Source: an uncultured Kiritimatiellota bacterium
GTDB lineage: Bacteria > Verrucomicrobiota > Kiritimatiellia > RFP12 > DVOR01
Direction: 5' to 3'
Length of the DNA stretch: 34,373 nt
Assembly (NCBI GenBank): GCA_944391085.1
Contig: CALXSE010000018.1
Location: 1-34,373 of the forward strand
Shown piece after piece: positions 10,152-18,392 of the stretch. The notes under the pieces are model-generated. The model made no database searches. It had not been told where the DNA came from and saw only the letters and a program-made list of their open reading frames with translations. Numbering within the stretch: the first letter of the stretch is position 1; each line of letters starts with the position of its first letter. Both the position numbers and the translations under genes were made by a program.

Positions 10152-11037
10152 CGGCTTTGATCTCCGTTCCTACGCCTTGTTTGGTGAAGATTTCCAGCAG
10201 CAGGGAGTGGGGCATCCTGCCATCCACCAGGTGGACGCGCTGCACGCCGGCCGCGATGGCCTCGACGCAGCTGTCGAGCTTGGGGATCATCCCGCCGCTG
10301 ATGACGCCCTCCTCCTTGAGCTTGGCGACGTTGCCGACGCGCAGCGTGGAGATGAGCGTGGTGGGGTCCGACACATCCCGCAGCAGGCCGGGGACGTCGG
10401 AGATGAACACGAGTTTGCGCACGCGCAGGGCCTTGGCGATGGCCACGGCCGCGACGTCCGCGTTCACGTTGTAAAGCTTGCCGTCCTCCTCGCCCTGCCC
10501 GAGGGGGGTGATGACGGGGATGACCCCCGCGTCCGTCATGTCGATGATGGACTGGCCCTTGACGCGCGTGGGCTCGCCCACGTAGCCCCAGTCGAGCGTC
10601 TCGCCCGTCTCCGGGTCCACCCCCGTCTCCTTGCGCACGGTGAGGATCCAGTCGCCGTGCAACGGGCGCGCCAGCACGTGGAAATTGTCGTTCAGCAGCC
10701 TGAGGATGTTGGCGTTGACCTGGCGCTTGAGCACCTCCTCGACCACCTCCACCGTCCGCTCGTCCGTCACCCGCAGCCCGCGCACGAAGTTCGGCGCGAT
10801 GCCCGCCTCGGCCATGGCGCGGCTGATGGCCTTGCCGCCGCCGTGCACCACGATGACCTTGATGCCCACCGTGCGCATGAAGGCCACGTCGCTCATCAGG
10901 CGCCGCAGGTTCTCGGGAGACTCCATCACGCTGCCGCCCACCTTCACGACCACCGCGCTGCCGCGGAAGTCCTGGATGTACGGCACCGCCTCGATGAGGA
11001 CGTTCGCCTTCTCGATGCACTGCTCGACGGTCGTCAT
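10144..11037 (-). CDS. argB: acetylglutamate kinase
   Basis: This 297-residue amino acid kinase phosphorylates N-acetylglutamate, the second step of ornithine synthesis and often the arginine-feedback point. Motifs seen are VVKVGGSVM near the N-terminus, VIVVHGGGKAISRAM, the N-acetylglutamate site NVNADVAAVAIAKAL, and the ATP-binding FISDVPGLL with ISGGMIPKLDSC. The N-terminal ~25 residues (CIEKANVLIEAVPYIQDF) match the extra N-terminal helix of arginine-sensitive hexameric enzymes, so feedback inhibition by arginine is plausible (inference). The start codon overlaps the argJ stop by four bases (ATGA), with GGAG upstream inside argJ. Confidence 0.95.
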
Positions 11038-12254
11038 GTGGTGTACTCCGCGTTGATCTTCACGTAGTCAAAGGTAAGGTCGCACGTCAGCACGCTCGCC
11101 TCCCCCTCGCCCAACCCCAGCTCCACGCCCACCTCGAAGCGCCGCGCCCCCATCAGCCTGGACATCTCGGCCAGCGCCGCCCCGTCGGCGACGCGCCCGC
11201 GGTCATACGCGCAGACCCCGCCGTACGAGATGCGCACCCGCGCCGGGTCCACCTCCGCCCCCGAATACCCCACCGCGCACAGCACGCGCCCCCAGTTCGG
11301 GTCCCGCCCGAACCAGGAGGTCTTCACCAGCGGCGAGCGCGCGATCGCCCGCGCCGCCAGATGCGCGTCATACGGCGTCTCCGCCCCGGTGACCCGGACG
11401 GAGACGAACTTGCTCACGCCCTCGCCGTCCATCACGATCGCCTCGGCCAGCGCCAGGCAGAGCGACTTGAGCGCGTCCAGGAAGACCCCGGCCTGCGGGT
11501 GCGCCGCGCACAGCGGGCGGTTCCCCGCCGCGCCGTTGGCCAGGCACAGGAGCGTGTCGTTGGTCGATTCGTCGCCGTCCACCACCACGCGGTTGAAGCT
11601 CGCGTCCGCGGCCTCCTTCAGCGCCGCCTGCAACCACGCCGGGTCCACGGCCGCGTCGGTGGTGACGAAGGCGAGCATGGTGGCCATCTTGGGCTCGATC
11701 ATGCCCGCGCCCTTGCACATCCCGCCGATCGTCACCGTCCTGCCGTCGATCTCGCAGGAGACGGCGCCGTGCTTGGGCCGCGTGTCGGTGGTCATGATGG
11801 CGCGCGCGGCGGCCTCGTCCGCCTCGGCCCCCCGGGCCAGCGCCCGGGCGGCCCGGGCGATGCCGGCCGTGACGCGCCCGACGGGCAGCGGCGCGCCGAT
11901 GACGCCCGTGCTGGCCACGAGGGCCGCGCCCTCGGGCAGGCCCAGGGCCTCCTCGGCGGCGCGGGCCATGGCGGCGGCGGCCTCCTCGCCGGCCTGCCCG
12001 GTGCAGGCGTTGGCGCAGCCCGTGTTCACGGCCACGCACTGCGCGGCGGGCGCCCGCGCCAGGCGGGCGCGGTCGAAGCGCACCGGCGCGGCGAAGACCT
12101 GGTTGGTCGTGAAGACGCCCGCCGCCGCGCACGGCCGGTCGGAGGCCACCACGGCCACGTCCAGCCGGTCGGCATACTTCACCCCGGCCGCCACGCCCAT
12201 GGCGCGGAAGCCTGTCGCGGAGGTCACGCCTCCCGTTGGGTCAATCCCGCTCAT
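11034..12254 (-). CDS. argJ: bifunctional glutamate N-acetyltransferase / ornithine acetyltransferase
   Basis: This 406-residue enzyme moves the acetyl group from N-acetylornithine to glutamate, closing the cyclic pathway, and may also use acetyl-CoA. The self-cleavage site is clear: GAGMIEPKMATMLAF, in which the Thr of MATM becomes the N-terminal nucleophile of the beta chain. Other family blocks are TTNQVFAAPV, NTGCANACTG, VDGDESTNDT and SWFGRDPNWGRV. The start at 12254 gives the expected N-terminus (MSGIDPTGGVTSATGF) and is preceded by GAGGA seven bases away. It heads the argJ-argB-argD operon. argC, argF/G/H and argA are not in this window. Confidence 0.95.
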   Translation of the reverse strand: MSGIDPTGGVTSATGFRAMGVAAGVKYADRLDVAVVASDRPCAAAGVFTTNQVFAAPVRFDRARLARAPAAQCVAVNTGCANACTGQAGEEAAAAMARAAEEALGLPEGAALVASTGVIGAPLPVGRVTAGIARAARALARGAEADEAAARAIMTTDTRPKHGAVSCEIDGRTVTIGGMCKGAGMIEPKMATMLAFVTTDAAVDPAWLQAALKEAADASFNRVVVDGDESTNDTLLCLANGAAGNRPLCAAHPQAGVFLDALKSLCLALAEAIVMDGEGVSKFVSVRVTGAETPYDAHLAARAIARSPLVKTSWFGRDPNWGRVLCAVGYSGAEVDPARVRISYGGVCAYDRGRVADGAALAEMSRLMGARRFEVGVELGLGEGEASVLTCDLTFDYVKINAEYTT

Positions 12255-12282
12255 ACTCAAATCCTCGTTCAATGGAAGGCAA

Positions 12283-12293
12283 AGTCTACCACA
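12283..12293 (-). promoter_or_regulatory. extended -10 promoter of the argJBD operon
   Basis: The minus strand reads TGTGGTAGACT. The TGTGG upstream half is identical to the element before tRNA-Leu, and TAGACT matches TATAAT at four of six positions. It would give a leader of about 22 bases containing the argJ ribosome binding site. No ARG box or -35 hexamer was recognised. Confidence 0.45.
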
Positions 12294-12310
12294 TTCCCCC
12301 GCCGCGTGTC

Positions 12311-13828
12311 TCACGCCCGCCCCAAAAGCCGCCGGAGCAGGCAGCGCGCGCGCAGCGCCGTCAGGAAGCCGAAGGGGAAGCGCTGCCCCACGCAGAGCGT
12401 GCACGTGCCGCCCGCGAAGCCATGGCGGCGGTACTTCCCGGTGAGGTAGTCGCGCGTGGCCAGGAAGCGCGCGCACGCCGCGTCGCCCCGGCTCCAATGG
12501 CGGGCCTTCAGGGGCAGCAGGCGCGCCAGGTGGCCCGTGCGCAGGATGAACTGGAAGCAGAAATCCTCGGCATAGAGATCCCACTCGCACCGCGGGTCGA
12601 AGCGCAGCCCCAGCCGGCGGAAGAGGTCGGCATGGACGAAGAAGCCGCAGCAGTCGAAGTTCTCCACCATGTCCCCCAGCAGCCGCCCCACCCAGCGCCA
12701 GCCGCCCACCGTGCGCAGGCCGCTCCCGTCCCGGGCGCAGTCCTGCACCCGCCCGAAGGGCAGGATGAGCGCCTCCCCCACGAAGCGCGTGCCGATCAGC
12801 CCCAGCGGGAACCACGTGGGGCGCGTGCGCAGCAACGGCCGCGGGTCCTCCAGCGCCTCGAAGTCCTCATGCGCGAAGAGGATCCACTCCGTGTCCGCCG
12901 GCATCGCCTCGACGAAGGCGTTGTAGCGCACGGGGACGGGGAGGTTCCGGGCCGCGTTGTTGAAGGCCACGAAGCGCGCCCCGCGCAGGTGCGGGTTGTC
13001 CCGCACGCACCGGCGGTAGCACGCGGCGTCGCGCACCGCGCTCACCACCGTCAGGCGCGGCAGGGGCGAGAGCGCCGCCCGGAGCGTCTGGGCGCGGTGG
13101 ACGCCCATCGGCGGCAGGTCGTCGAAAAAGGGCAGGTGCCCCTCGAGCGTGTCCTGCGAGAAGCGCGCCGCCACCCCCGCCGGCGGGAAGCGCAGCCACG
13201 GCAGCAGGCGCAGGGGCGAATAGACGCGGTCCTCCGGCGGCGTCCCGCGCCCCGGCCGGAGCCGCCACGCCCGCGCCGCCCAGCGGCAGACGCGCCGCGA
13301 GCGCAGGGAAAAGCCGCCGTTGAGCACCGTCAGCCCCAGCGCGTCGGCCACGCGCCCGCGCCAGCCGGGCCGCACGTTCGGCGCGCCCACGTAGTCATAC
13401 TTCAGGAAGGCGTCCAGCTCGTCGCGCAGCGGGAAGCCGTCGTCCTGGACGACGAGCACGTGCGGCGTGGCGAAGCGCGTGTGCAGGCGGGCGAGGCAAT
13501 CGCGGCTCATCGAATCCACGTCGCCGGGGCGCAGGGTCGGCTCCGCCTGCGTCTCCACCCCGGGCATCGGCGGCACAAGGGCGGGGTCGTGCGTGACGAC
13601 GACGGTCGGCAACGCCCCGAGCACGGCCCACGTCTGGCGGATGGCGTGCTCGAAGAGGGTGAAGTCCCCGTCCGCGGGGAAGGCGTAGATCAGGAGCGTC
13701 ACCCCGCGGTGGCGGCACGGCGGCACGGGCGCGGCGCGAAGGGCGGGCAGGCGCGCCCGCGCCCACTCGGCCAGCCACTCGCGCGCCCACCGCCGGGGCA
13801 CGGGGCGGGGCTTGAAGCGCCGCCTCAC
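12311..13828 (-). CDS. two-domain glycosyltransferase-like protein (DUF5672-like plus glycosyltransferase-2-like)
   Basis: This 505-residue protein is basic and arginine-rich, with no signal peptide or clear membrane segment. The N-terminal half (about 40-215) has the DUF5672 pattern: VLVVQDDGFPL, YDYVGAP and LNGGFSLRS. The C-terminal half (about 258-480) resembles the glycosyltransferase-like family Glyco_tranf_2_5: AFNNAARNLP, YNAFVEAMPADTEWILFAHEDFE (a DxD-like HED), then CCGFFVHADLFRRLG and DLYAEDFC. The two halves probably transfer sugars in surface glycan synthesis, but donor and acceptor are unknown. The GTG start overlaps the prmC stop by four bases (GTGA) and has GAGGGGA upstream, so translation is coupled to prmC. 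It is the last gene of the grpE operon. Domain names are from memory of the family patterns and need a profile search. Confidence 0.72.
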   Translation of the reverse strand: MRRRFKPRPVPRRWAREWLAEWARARLPALRAAPVPPCRHRGVTLLIYAFPADGDFTLFEHAIRQTWAVLGALPTVVVTHDPALVPPMPGVETQAEPTLRPGDVDSMSRDCLARLHTRFATPHVLVVQDDGFPLRDELDAFLKYDYVGAPNVRPGWRGRVADALGLTVLNGGFSLRSRRVCRWAARAWRLRPGRGTPPEDRVYSPLRLLPWLRFPPAGVAARFSQDTLEGHLPFFDDLPPMGVHRAQTLRAALSPLPRLTVVSAVRDAACYRRCVRDNPHLRGARFVAFNNAARNLPVPVRYNAFVEAMPADTEWILFAHEDFEALEDPRPLLRTRPTWFPLGLIGTRFVGEALILPFGRVQDCARDGSGLRTVGGWRWVGRLLGDMVENFDCCGFFVHADLFRRLGLRFDPRCEWDLYAEDFCFQFILRTGHLARLLPLKARHWSRGDAACARFLATRDYLTGKYRRHGFAGGTCTLCVGQRFPFGFLTALRARCLLRRLLGRA

Positions 13829-14724
13829 GGCAGCGTCCCCTCGGCATAGCGGTCGTGCCCGGCCAGGTCTTTCCCCACGGCGACCGCGCCATAGCCGGCG
13901 CGCTCGAGCAGGCGGCGGACGGAGAGGCCCTGATCCTCGCCAATCTCCAGGAAGAGCCGCCCGCCGGGGCGCAGGGCCTGCGTGCAGTCGAGGATGACCT
14001 GGCGGATGACGTCCAGCCCGTCGGGCCCGCCGTCAAGCGCCAGGCGCGGCTCATGGTCGCGGATGAGCGGCGGCAGGGCGTCCACCTCCGCGCTGGGGAT
14101 GTAAGGGGGGTTGGAGACGACGAGGTCGCAGGAGCCGGGGGCAAGCCCCGCCGCGCCGTCGCCCTCCAGGCAGGAGACCAGGCCGCCGACGCCGTTGCCC
14201 TGGGCGTTCCGCCGGGCCAGGGCGAGGGCCTCGGGCGAGAGGTCGACGGCGAGGATCTCGACGGCGCGGCCCTCGGCCTTCGCCGCGAGGGCGAGCGCGA
14301 CGGCGATGGCGCCGGTGCCGGTGCCGATGTCCGCCACGCGCCGGGCGGCGCGCCAGGCGGGGTGCGCCAGCACGCGCTCGACCAGCCCCTCGGTCTCGGG
14401 CCGCGGGATCAGCGCCGCGGGGGAGACGCCCAGCTCCGCGCCGCAGAAGGGCCACCGGCCGACGACGTACTGCACCGGCTCGCCGCGGGCCACGCGCACG
14501 AGCATCCCGCGCAGGGCCACGACGGCCTCGGGGGCGGGGGCCTCGCGGAGGTGGAGGAGGAGCCTGGCGCGGCGCAGGCCGGTGGCCTCCTCGGCGAGGA
14601 TCTCGGCCTGGGCGCGGGCCTCGTCGGGGGGGACGCCGTGGCGGGCGAGGTAGGCCGCGCCGCGGTCGAGCAACGCGCCGAGGGGGAGCGCCTCAGAAGG
14701 GCATGTCCTCGTCGCGGATGTCAT
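13825..14724 (-). CDS. prmC: peptide chain release factor glutamine methyltransferase
   Basis: PrmC (HemK) methylates the glutamine of the GGQ motif in release factors RF1 and RF2 using S-adenosylmethionine. The helical N-terminal domain (about 18-95) is followed by the methyltransferase fold with SAM-binding DIGTGTGAIAVALA (about 132-145), the acidic AVDLSPEAL strand, and the catalytic NPPY (205-208) in VVSNPPYIPSAEVD. Length as drawn is 299 residues, within the family range. The ATG at 14724 makes a 32-base overlap with the DUF3127 gene and lacks a Shine-Dalgarno site. A TTG at 14673, just before the conserved region, is an alternative start that would remove the overlap. Confidence 0.92.
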   Translation of the reverse strand: MTSATRTCPSEALPLGALLDRGAAYLARHGVPPDEARAQAEILAEEATGLRRARLLLHLREAPAPEAVVALRGMLVRVARGEPVQYVVGRWPFCGAELGVSPAALIPRPETEGLVERVLAHPAWRAARRVADIGTGTGAIAVALALAAKAEGRAVEILAVDLSPEALALARRNAQGNGVGGLVSCLEGDGAAGLAPGSCDLVVSNPPYIPSAEVDALPPLIRDHEPRLALDGGPDGLDVIRQVILDCTQALRPGGRLFLEIGEDQGLSVRRLLERAGYGAVAVGKDLAGHDRYAEGTLP

Positions 14725-15052
14725 CGGGGGCGAAGTCGTCGGCGGGTTGCGGGATGGGCTCGCTGGAGGAGCCGTCCGGCTCCAGCCGCTCGAGCTTGAA
14801 GGCGTTGAGGTCGGTGTAGTAGCGGCCCTGGTAGAGGTTGCCGCGCAGGGAGAAGGTCACGCGCACGCGGTCGCCGGGCCTGACGGTGTCGAGCAGGGCG
14901 CAGTTGTTCTTGACCATGGCCAGCTTGATGTCCTGCGGGTAGCGGTCGTCGTCCTCGGTGACGACGAACTCGCGCTTGCAGAAGCCGCTGGGGAAGGTCT
15001 TGGTCTCCATGACCTCCTTGAGGGTGCCCTCCAATTCGAACGCTTTGCTCAT
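14693..15052 (-). CDS. DUF3127 family OB-fold-like protein with an SSB-like acidic C-terminal tip
   Basis: This is a small protein of 119 residues. The first ~90 residues match the DUF3127 pattern (FELEGTLKEVMETKTFPSGFCKREFVV, VRPGDRVRVTFSLRG), a predicted OB-fold-like beta protein found mostly in Bacteroidetes and PVC bacteria. The remaining residues form a disordered, acidic tail ending DDIRDEDMPF. This closely resembles the DDDIPF tip by which bacterial single-stranded DNA-binding protein recruits repair and replication partners. A nucleic-acid role is inferred, not shown. The start has AAGGAG five bases upstream. The gene begins 13 bases after purB and its end overlaps prmC. Confidence 0.8.
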   Translation of the reverse strand: MSKAFELEGTLKEVMETKTFPSGFCKREFVVTEDDDRYPQDIKLAMVKNNCALLDTVRPGDRVRVTFSLRGNLYQGRYYTDLNAFKLERLEPDGSSSEPIPQPADDFAPDDIRDEDMPF

Positions 15053-15065
15053 GGCTGCTCCTTGT

Positions 15066-16427
15066 TCAAGGCTCTTGGGCGAGGGTTTCGGCGAGGCCGA
15101 CGTAGGCCGCGGGGGTGAGGGCCAGCAGGCGCGCCTTGGCCTCCTGCGGCACCTCGAGGGTCTCGACGAAGGCGCGGATGCCCGCCGCGTCGATGGCGTG
15201 GCCGCGGGTGAGGGCCTTCAGCCGCTCGTAGGCGTTGGGCACGCCATAGCGGCGCATGACCGTCTGGATGGGCTCGGCCAGCACCTCCCAGTTCGCGTCC
15301 AGGTCGGCGGCGAGGCGCGCGGCGTCGGGGGAGACGCGGCCAAGCCCGCGGAGGGTGCTGGCGATGGCGATCAGGGTATAGGCGAAGCCCGCGCCGACGT
15401 TCCGGATGGCCGTGGAGTCGGTGAGGTCGCGCTGGAGGCGCGAGACGGGCAGCTTGCGCGCCAGGTGGCCGAGGATGGCGTTGGCCAGGCCCAGGTTGCC
15501 CTCGCTGTTCTCGAAGTCGATGGGGTTGATCTTGTGCGGCATGGTGGAGGAGCCGACCTCCCCGGCCACGGCCTTCTGCCGCAGGTAGCGCATGGAGACG
15601 TACATCCAGACGTCGCGGTCAAGGGAGAGGAGGACCGTGTTCCAGCGCTGGAGCGCGTCGAAGAGCTCGGCCATGCCGTCGTGGCTCTCGATCTGCGTGG
15701 TCAGCGGGTTCTGCGTGAACCCGAACCCCTCGATGACGCGGCGCGAGAGGGCCCGCCAATCCACCTCCGGCGCGGCCGAGACGTGCGCGTTGAAGTTGCC
15801 CACCGCGCCGCTCATCTTCGCGGGCAGGCAGACGGCGTCGATCTGCGCGGCCTCGCGGCGGAGGCGGTGGGCGAAGACGGCGAGCTCCTTGCCCAACGTG
15901 GTGGGGCTGGCGGGCTGGCCGTGGGTGTGCGCGAGCATCGGCAGGGCGCGCGTCTCCGCCGCGAGCGCGTCGAGCGCCGCCATCAGCCCGCCGCGCGCCT
16001 CGCGGAGGACGGCCAGCCCGTCGCGCAGCTGCAGGGCGTGGGCCATGTTGTTGATGTCCTCGGAGGTGCAGGCGAAGTGGACGAACTCGGCGATGCCGGC
16101 GCACCCCGCGGGCAGGCGCTCGCGGATGAAATACTCCACCGCCTTGACGTCGTGCCGCGTGGTCGCCTCGATGGCCTTGACGCGCTCGGCGTCGGCCGGG
16201 GAGAAGCCGTCCGCGATGGCCTGCAGCGCCGCGTCGTCCCCGGGCGCGCAGCGGGCCTCGGGGAGGGCGGGCTCGGCGCAGAGCGCCCGCAGCCAGGCGA
16301 TCTCCACCTGGACGCGCCGACGGATGAGGCCGAACTCGGAGAAGATGGCGCGCAGGGGCGCGGTCTTGTCCGCGTAGCGCCCGTCAAGGGGGCTGACGGC
16401 CGTGAGGGGGGAGAGTTCCAGATCCAT
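15066..16427 (-). CDS. purB: adenylosuccinate lyase
   Basis: PurB catalyses two fumarate-releasing steps in purine synthesis: SAICAR to AICAR, and adenylosuccinate to AMP. The protein is 453 residues, close to the 456 of Escherichia coli, and strikingly E. coli-like through its length: LTAVSPLDGRY at the start, TTRHDVKAVEYF, FACTSEDINN, the catalytic-His region THGQPASPTTLGKE, the flexible signature loop GSSTMPHKINPIDFENSEGNLG, and NWEVLAEPIQTVMRRYG. The ATG at 16427 aligns with the family start and has GAAAGGA upstream. It follows dnaJ by 25 bases. Its product AMP lies on the adenine branch, while guaA elsewhere in the window serves the guanine branch. Confidence 0.96.
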   Translation of the reverse strand: MDLELSPLTAVSPLDGRYADKTAPLRAIFSEFGLIRRRVQVEIAWLRALCAEPALPEARCAPGDDAALQAIADGFSPADAERVKAIEATTRHDVKAVEYFIRERLPAGCAGIAEFVHFACTSEDINNMAHALQLRDGLAVLREARGGLMAALDALAAETRALPMLAHTHGQPASPTTLGKELAVFAHRLRREAAQIDAVCLPAKMSGAVGNFNAHVSAAPEVDWRALSRRVIEGFGFTQNPLTTQIESHDGMAELFDALQRWNTVLLSLDRDVWMYVSMRYLRQKAVAGEVGSSTMPHKINPIDFENSEGNLGLANAILGHLARKLPVSRLQRDLTDSTAIRNVGAGFAYTLIAIASTLRGLGRVSPDAARLAADLDANWEVLAEPIQTVMRRYGVPNAYERLKALTRGHAIDAAGIRAFVETLEVPQEAKARLLALTPAAYVGLAETLAQEP

Positions 16428-16452
16428 GTCCGTTCCTTTCAGCTCGTTCCGT

Positions 16453-17634
16453 TCACTTGCGTTTGGCCCGCTCGCGGGCGGCCTTGAAGGCCTCGGAGGC
16501 CCGGTCCTGCGCCGCGCGCTCGGGGAAGTTGCGCGCGTTCTCGGCCGCACGCAGGCGCTCGAGCAGCTTGGACTGCTCCCCGGTGAGCGACTGGGGCGTC
16601 TCGGCCTCGAGCACCACGATCAGGTCGCCCTGCGCGAAGCGCCCCACCGCCGGGACGCCCTGCCCGCGGAGGCGCTGCATGGTGCCGTTGGGCGTGCCGG
16701 GGCGCACCTTGAGCGTGGCCGTGCCGTTGGGCGTCTCCACCAGCAGCTCCCCGCCCAGCGCCAGAAGCGTGGGCGAGACGGCCCGGCGCAGGATCAGATC
16801 CTGCCCGTCGCGCTCGAAGAGGTCGCTCTCCGCGACCGCACAATGGACGATGAGGTCGCCGCGCGGCCCGCCGCCGGGCCCGGCGTTCCCCTTCCCGGCC
16901 ACCGGCAGGCCCATGCCATGGGCCACGCCCGCGGGAATGCGCACCTCCACCGTCTCGTCGGAGGCCGTCAGCCCGTCGCCGCCGCACCGCTTGCAGGGCT
17001 TCTCGACCACCGTGCCCGCGCCGTGGCACACCGGGCACGCCTGCTGCATCAGGCCAAAGAAGCCGTGCGCCCGCACCGCGCCCGTGCCGCCGCACTGCTT
17101 GCAGGGCACGCGCTTGGAGCCCTTGGCCGCGCCGCTGCCGCCGCACTCGGGGCAGGCCACCGCCGCGTGGACGCGCAGGCTCACCGTCTTGCCGAAGAGC
17201 GCTTCCTCGAAGCTCAGGCGCACCACCTGCTCGGTGTCGCCCCCGCGCCGCGGGCCGCCGGCGCGCCGCCCCCCGCCGCCGAAGCCCTCGAAGCCGCCCC
17301 CGCCGAAGTTGAACGAGAAGCCGCCCCCGCCCCCGCCGAAGAACTGGCTCAGGATGTCCCCCAGGTCGTTCATGTCAAAGCCGCCCGCCCCGAAGGCGTC
17401 CTTCATCCCCGCGTGGCCGAACCGGTCGTACGTCTGGCGCTTCTGCTGGTCGGAGAGCACGGCGTAGGCCTCCGAGGCCTCCTTGAACTTCGCCTCCGCC
17501 TCCGCCTTGTTGTCGGGGTTGCGGTCGGGGTGCCACTTCATCGCCAGCTTGCGATAGGCCTTCTTGATGGTCTCGGCGTCCGCGTCGCGCGCCACCCCGA
17601 GCACCTCGTAATAATCGCGCTTCTGCTCGGCCAT
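16453..17634 (-). CDS. dnaJ: chaperone protein DnaJ
   Basis: This is the full-length class A Hsp40 co-chaperone (393 residues) that delivers substrates to DnaK and stimulates its ATPase. The J-domain spans about 5-70 with HPD at 35-37. A Gly/Phe-rich linker follows (about 82-125), unusually glycine-rich. Four zinc-binding repeats begin at C161 (CPECGGSG), C178 (CKQCGGTG), C200 (CPVCHGAG) and C214 (CKRCGGDG). The beta-sandwich C-terminal substrate domains carry the conserved GDLIV motifs. The start is one base after the grpE stop, with GGAGG upstream inside grpE. The DnaK gene itself is not in the window. No CIRCE element or heat-shock sigma promoter was found upstream. Confidence 0.96.
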   Translation of the reverse strand: MAEQKRDYYEVLGVARDADAETIKKAYRKLAMKWHPDRNPDNKAEAEAKFKEASEAYAVLSDQQKRQTYDRFGHAGMKDAFGAGGFDMNDLGDILSQFFGGGGGGFSFNFGGGGFEGFGGGGRRAGGPRRGGDTEQVVRLSFEEALFGKTVSLRVHAAVACPECGGSGAAKGSKRVPCKQCGGTGAVRAHGFFGLMQQACPVCHGAGTVVEKPCKRCGGDGLTASDETVEVRIPAGVAHGMGLPVAGKGNAGPGGGPRGDLIVHCAVAESDLFERDGQDLILRRAVSPTLLALGGELLVETPNGTATLKVRPGTPNGTMQRLRGQGVPAVGRFAQGDLIVVLEAETPQSLTGEQSKLLERLRAAENARNFPERAAQDRASEAFKAARERAKRK

Positions 17635-17635
17635 C

Positions 17636-18196
17636 TTACGCCTCCTCCCCCGCTGCGGGCGCGCCGCTGGAGACGACCACCTGCGCGGGCCGGAGCACCT
17701 TCCCGCCCAGGCGCCACCCCTTCCGGAACTGGCTCACCACGCAATCCTTCGGCACCGTCGCGTGCGGCACCGCGGAGAGCGCCTCGTGCGCCATCGGGTC
17801 GAACGCCGTCCCCTCCGCCGAGGCATCGATCACCTCCGCGCCCGAATGCTCCAGCACCTTGCGGAACTCCTCGGCGATCATCCGCACCCCCTGCGCGAAC
17901 GCGTCCCCCTCCGGCGCCGACTGCAGCGCCAGCTCGAAATGGTCGAACACCGGGATCAGCTCCCCCACCAGCCGCTCGTTCGCCCGCGCCGTCCGCTCCT
18001 CGAGCTCCCGCGCCAGGCGCTTCCGCGCGTTGTCGAAATCGGCCACCGTGCGCAGATAACGCTCCTTCAGCCCCGCCACCTCCCGCTCCAACGCCGCCAC
18101 CTCCGGCGGCTTCTCCGCCTCCGGCGCGGTCTCGGGCTCGGCCGCGGGCGTCTGTGCCGGGGCCGCTTCGGGCTTTGCTTCTTCTTCGCTCATCAT
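17636..18196 (-). CDS. grpE: nucleotide exchange factor GrpE
   Basis: GrpE is the homodimeric exchange factor that releases ADP from DnaK. The protein is 186 residues: an acidic, Ala/Pro-rich disordered N-terminus (1-32), the long coiled-coil helix (about 33-95; [21 protein letters not shown]), and the C-terminal beta domain ([25 protein letters not shown]). There are two adjacent ATG codons; either could be used, and GAAAGGA lies at the right distance. The site is only three bases past the CCA end of tRNA-Leu, so the mRNA leader appears to be produced by tRNA 3' processing. Confidence 0.95.
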   Translation of the reverse strand: MMSEEEAKPEAAPAQTPAAEPETAPEAEKPPEVAALEREVAGLKERYLRTVADFDNARKRLARELEERTARANERLVGELIPVFDHFELALQSAPEGDAFAQGVRMIAEEFRKVLEHSGAEVIDASAEGTAFDPMAHEALSAVPHATVPKDCVVSQFRKGWRLGGKVLRPAQVVVSSGAPAAGEEA

Positions 18197-18209
18197 GACA
18201 AATCCTTTC

Positions 18210-18293
18210 TGGTGCCGGAAAGGGGAGTCGAACCCCTACGCCAAAAGGCTGCGGATTTTAAGTCCGCTGTGTCTGCCATTCCACCATTCCGGC
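18210..18293 (-). tRNA. tRNA-Leu (anticodon UAA)
   Basis: The minus strand folds into a class II tRNA of 84 bases including the encoded CCA end. The acceptor stem is GCCGGAA/TTCCGGC with discriminator A. The anticodon stem is GCGGA/TCCGC with loop CTTAAAA (anticodon TAA, reading UUA/UUG). It has a long variable arm (GCC-TTTT-GGC) and a T arm AGGGG-TTCGACT-CCCCT. It lies 13 bases upstream of grpE and 13 bases below a -10 element. Confidence 0.97.
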
Positions 18294-18306
18294 CCTCAAA
18301 CCGCGC

Positions 18307-18317
18307 ATTATACCACA
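18307..18317 (-). promoter_or_regulatory. extended -10 promoter of the tRNA-Leu-grpE transcript
   Basis: The minus strand reads TGTGGTATAAT, a perfect TATAAT (18312-18307) with a TGTGG upstream half matching the TRTGN extended -10 consensus known from Gram-positive sigma-A promoters. The -35 position is GC-rich and unlike TTGACA. Transcription would start about seven bases before the tRNA. Confidence 0.68.
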
Positions 18318-18344
18318 TCCACCCGCAAGCGCGGCCGCCCCCCC

Positions 18345-18372
18345 GCCGGGCGCGGCCCAGGCCGCGCCCGGC
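18345..18372 (-). terminator. GC hairpin downstream of the giant gene
   Basis: The 12-base arms 18345-18356 and 18361-18372 are exact reverse complements around a 4-base centre. The hairpin lies 21 bases after the giant gene's stop and before the tRNA promoter. There is no U-run, so termination here would be Rho-assisted or inefficient. Confidence 0.42.
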
Positions 18373-18392
18373 GCGAAAGAAGGGCAAGGGCC

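Noticed and set aside
12255..12310. Intrinsic terminator between the glycosyltransferase-like gene and argJ
   Set aside because: No stem of useful length followed by a U-run was found in the 56 bases. Read-through into argJ is possible in addition to its own promoter.
17275..17345. Gly-rich repeat tract as a possible simple-sequence or phase-variable repeat
   Set aside because: It encodes the normal Gly/Phe linker of DnaJ. The codon repeats are irregular and any slippage would destroy an essential-type gene.
18196..18330. CIRCE or other heat-shock operator before grpE
   Set aside because: No TTAGCACTC-N9-GAGTGCTAA-like inverted repeat is present. The only structures are the tRNA and the extended -10 element.
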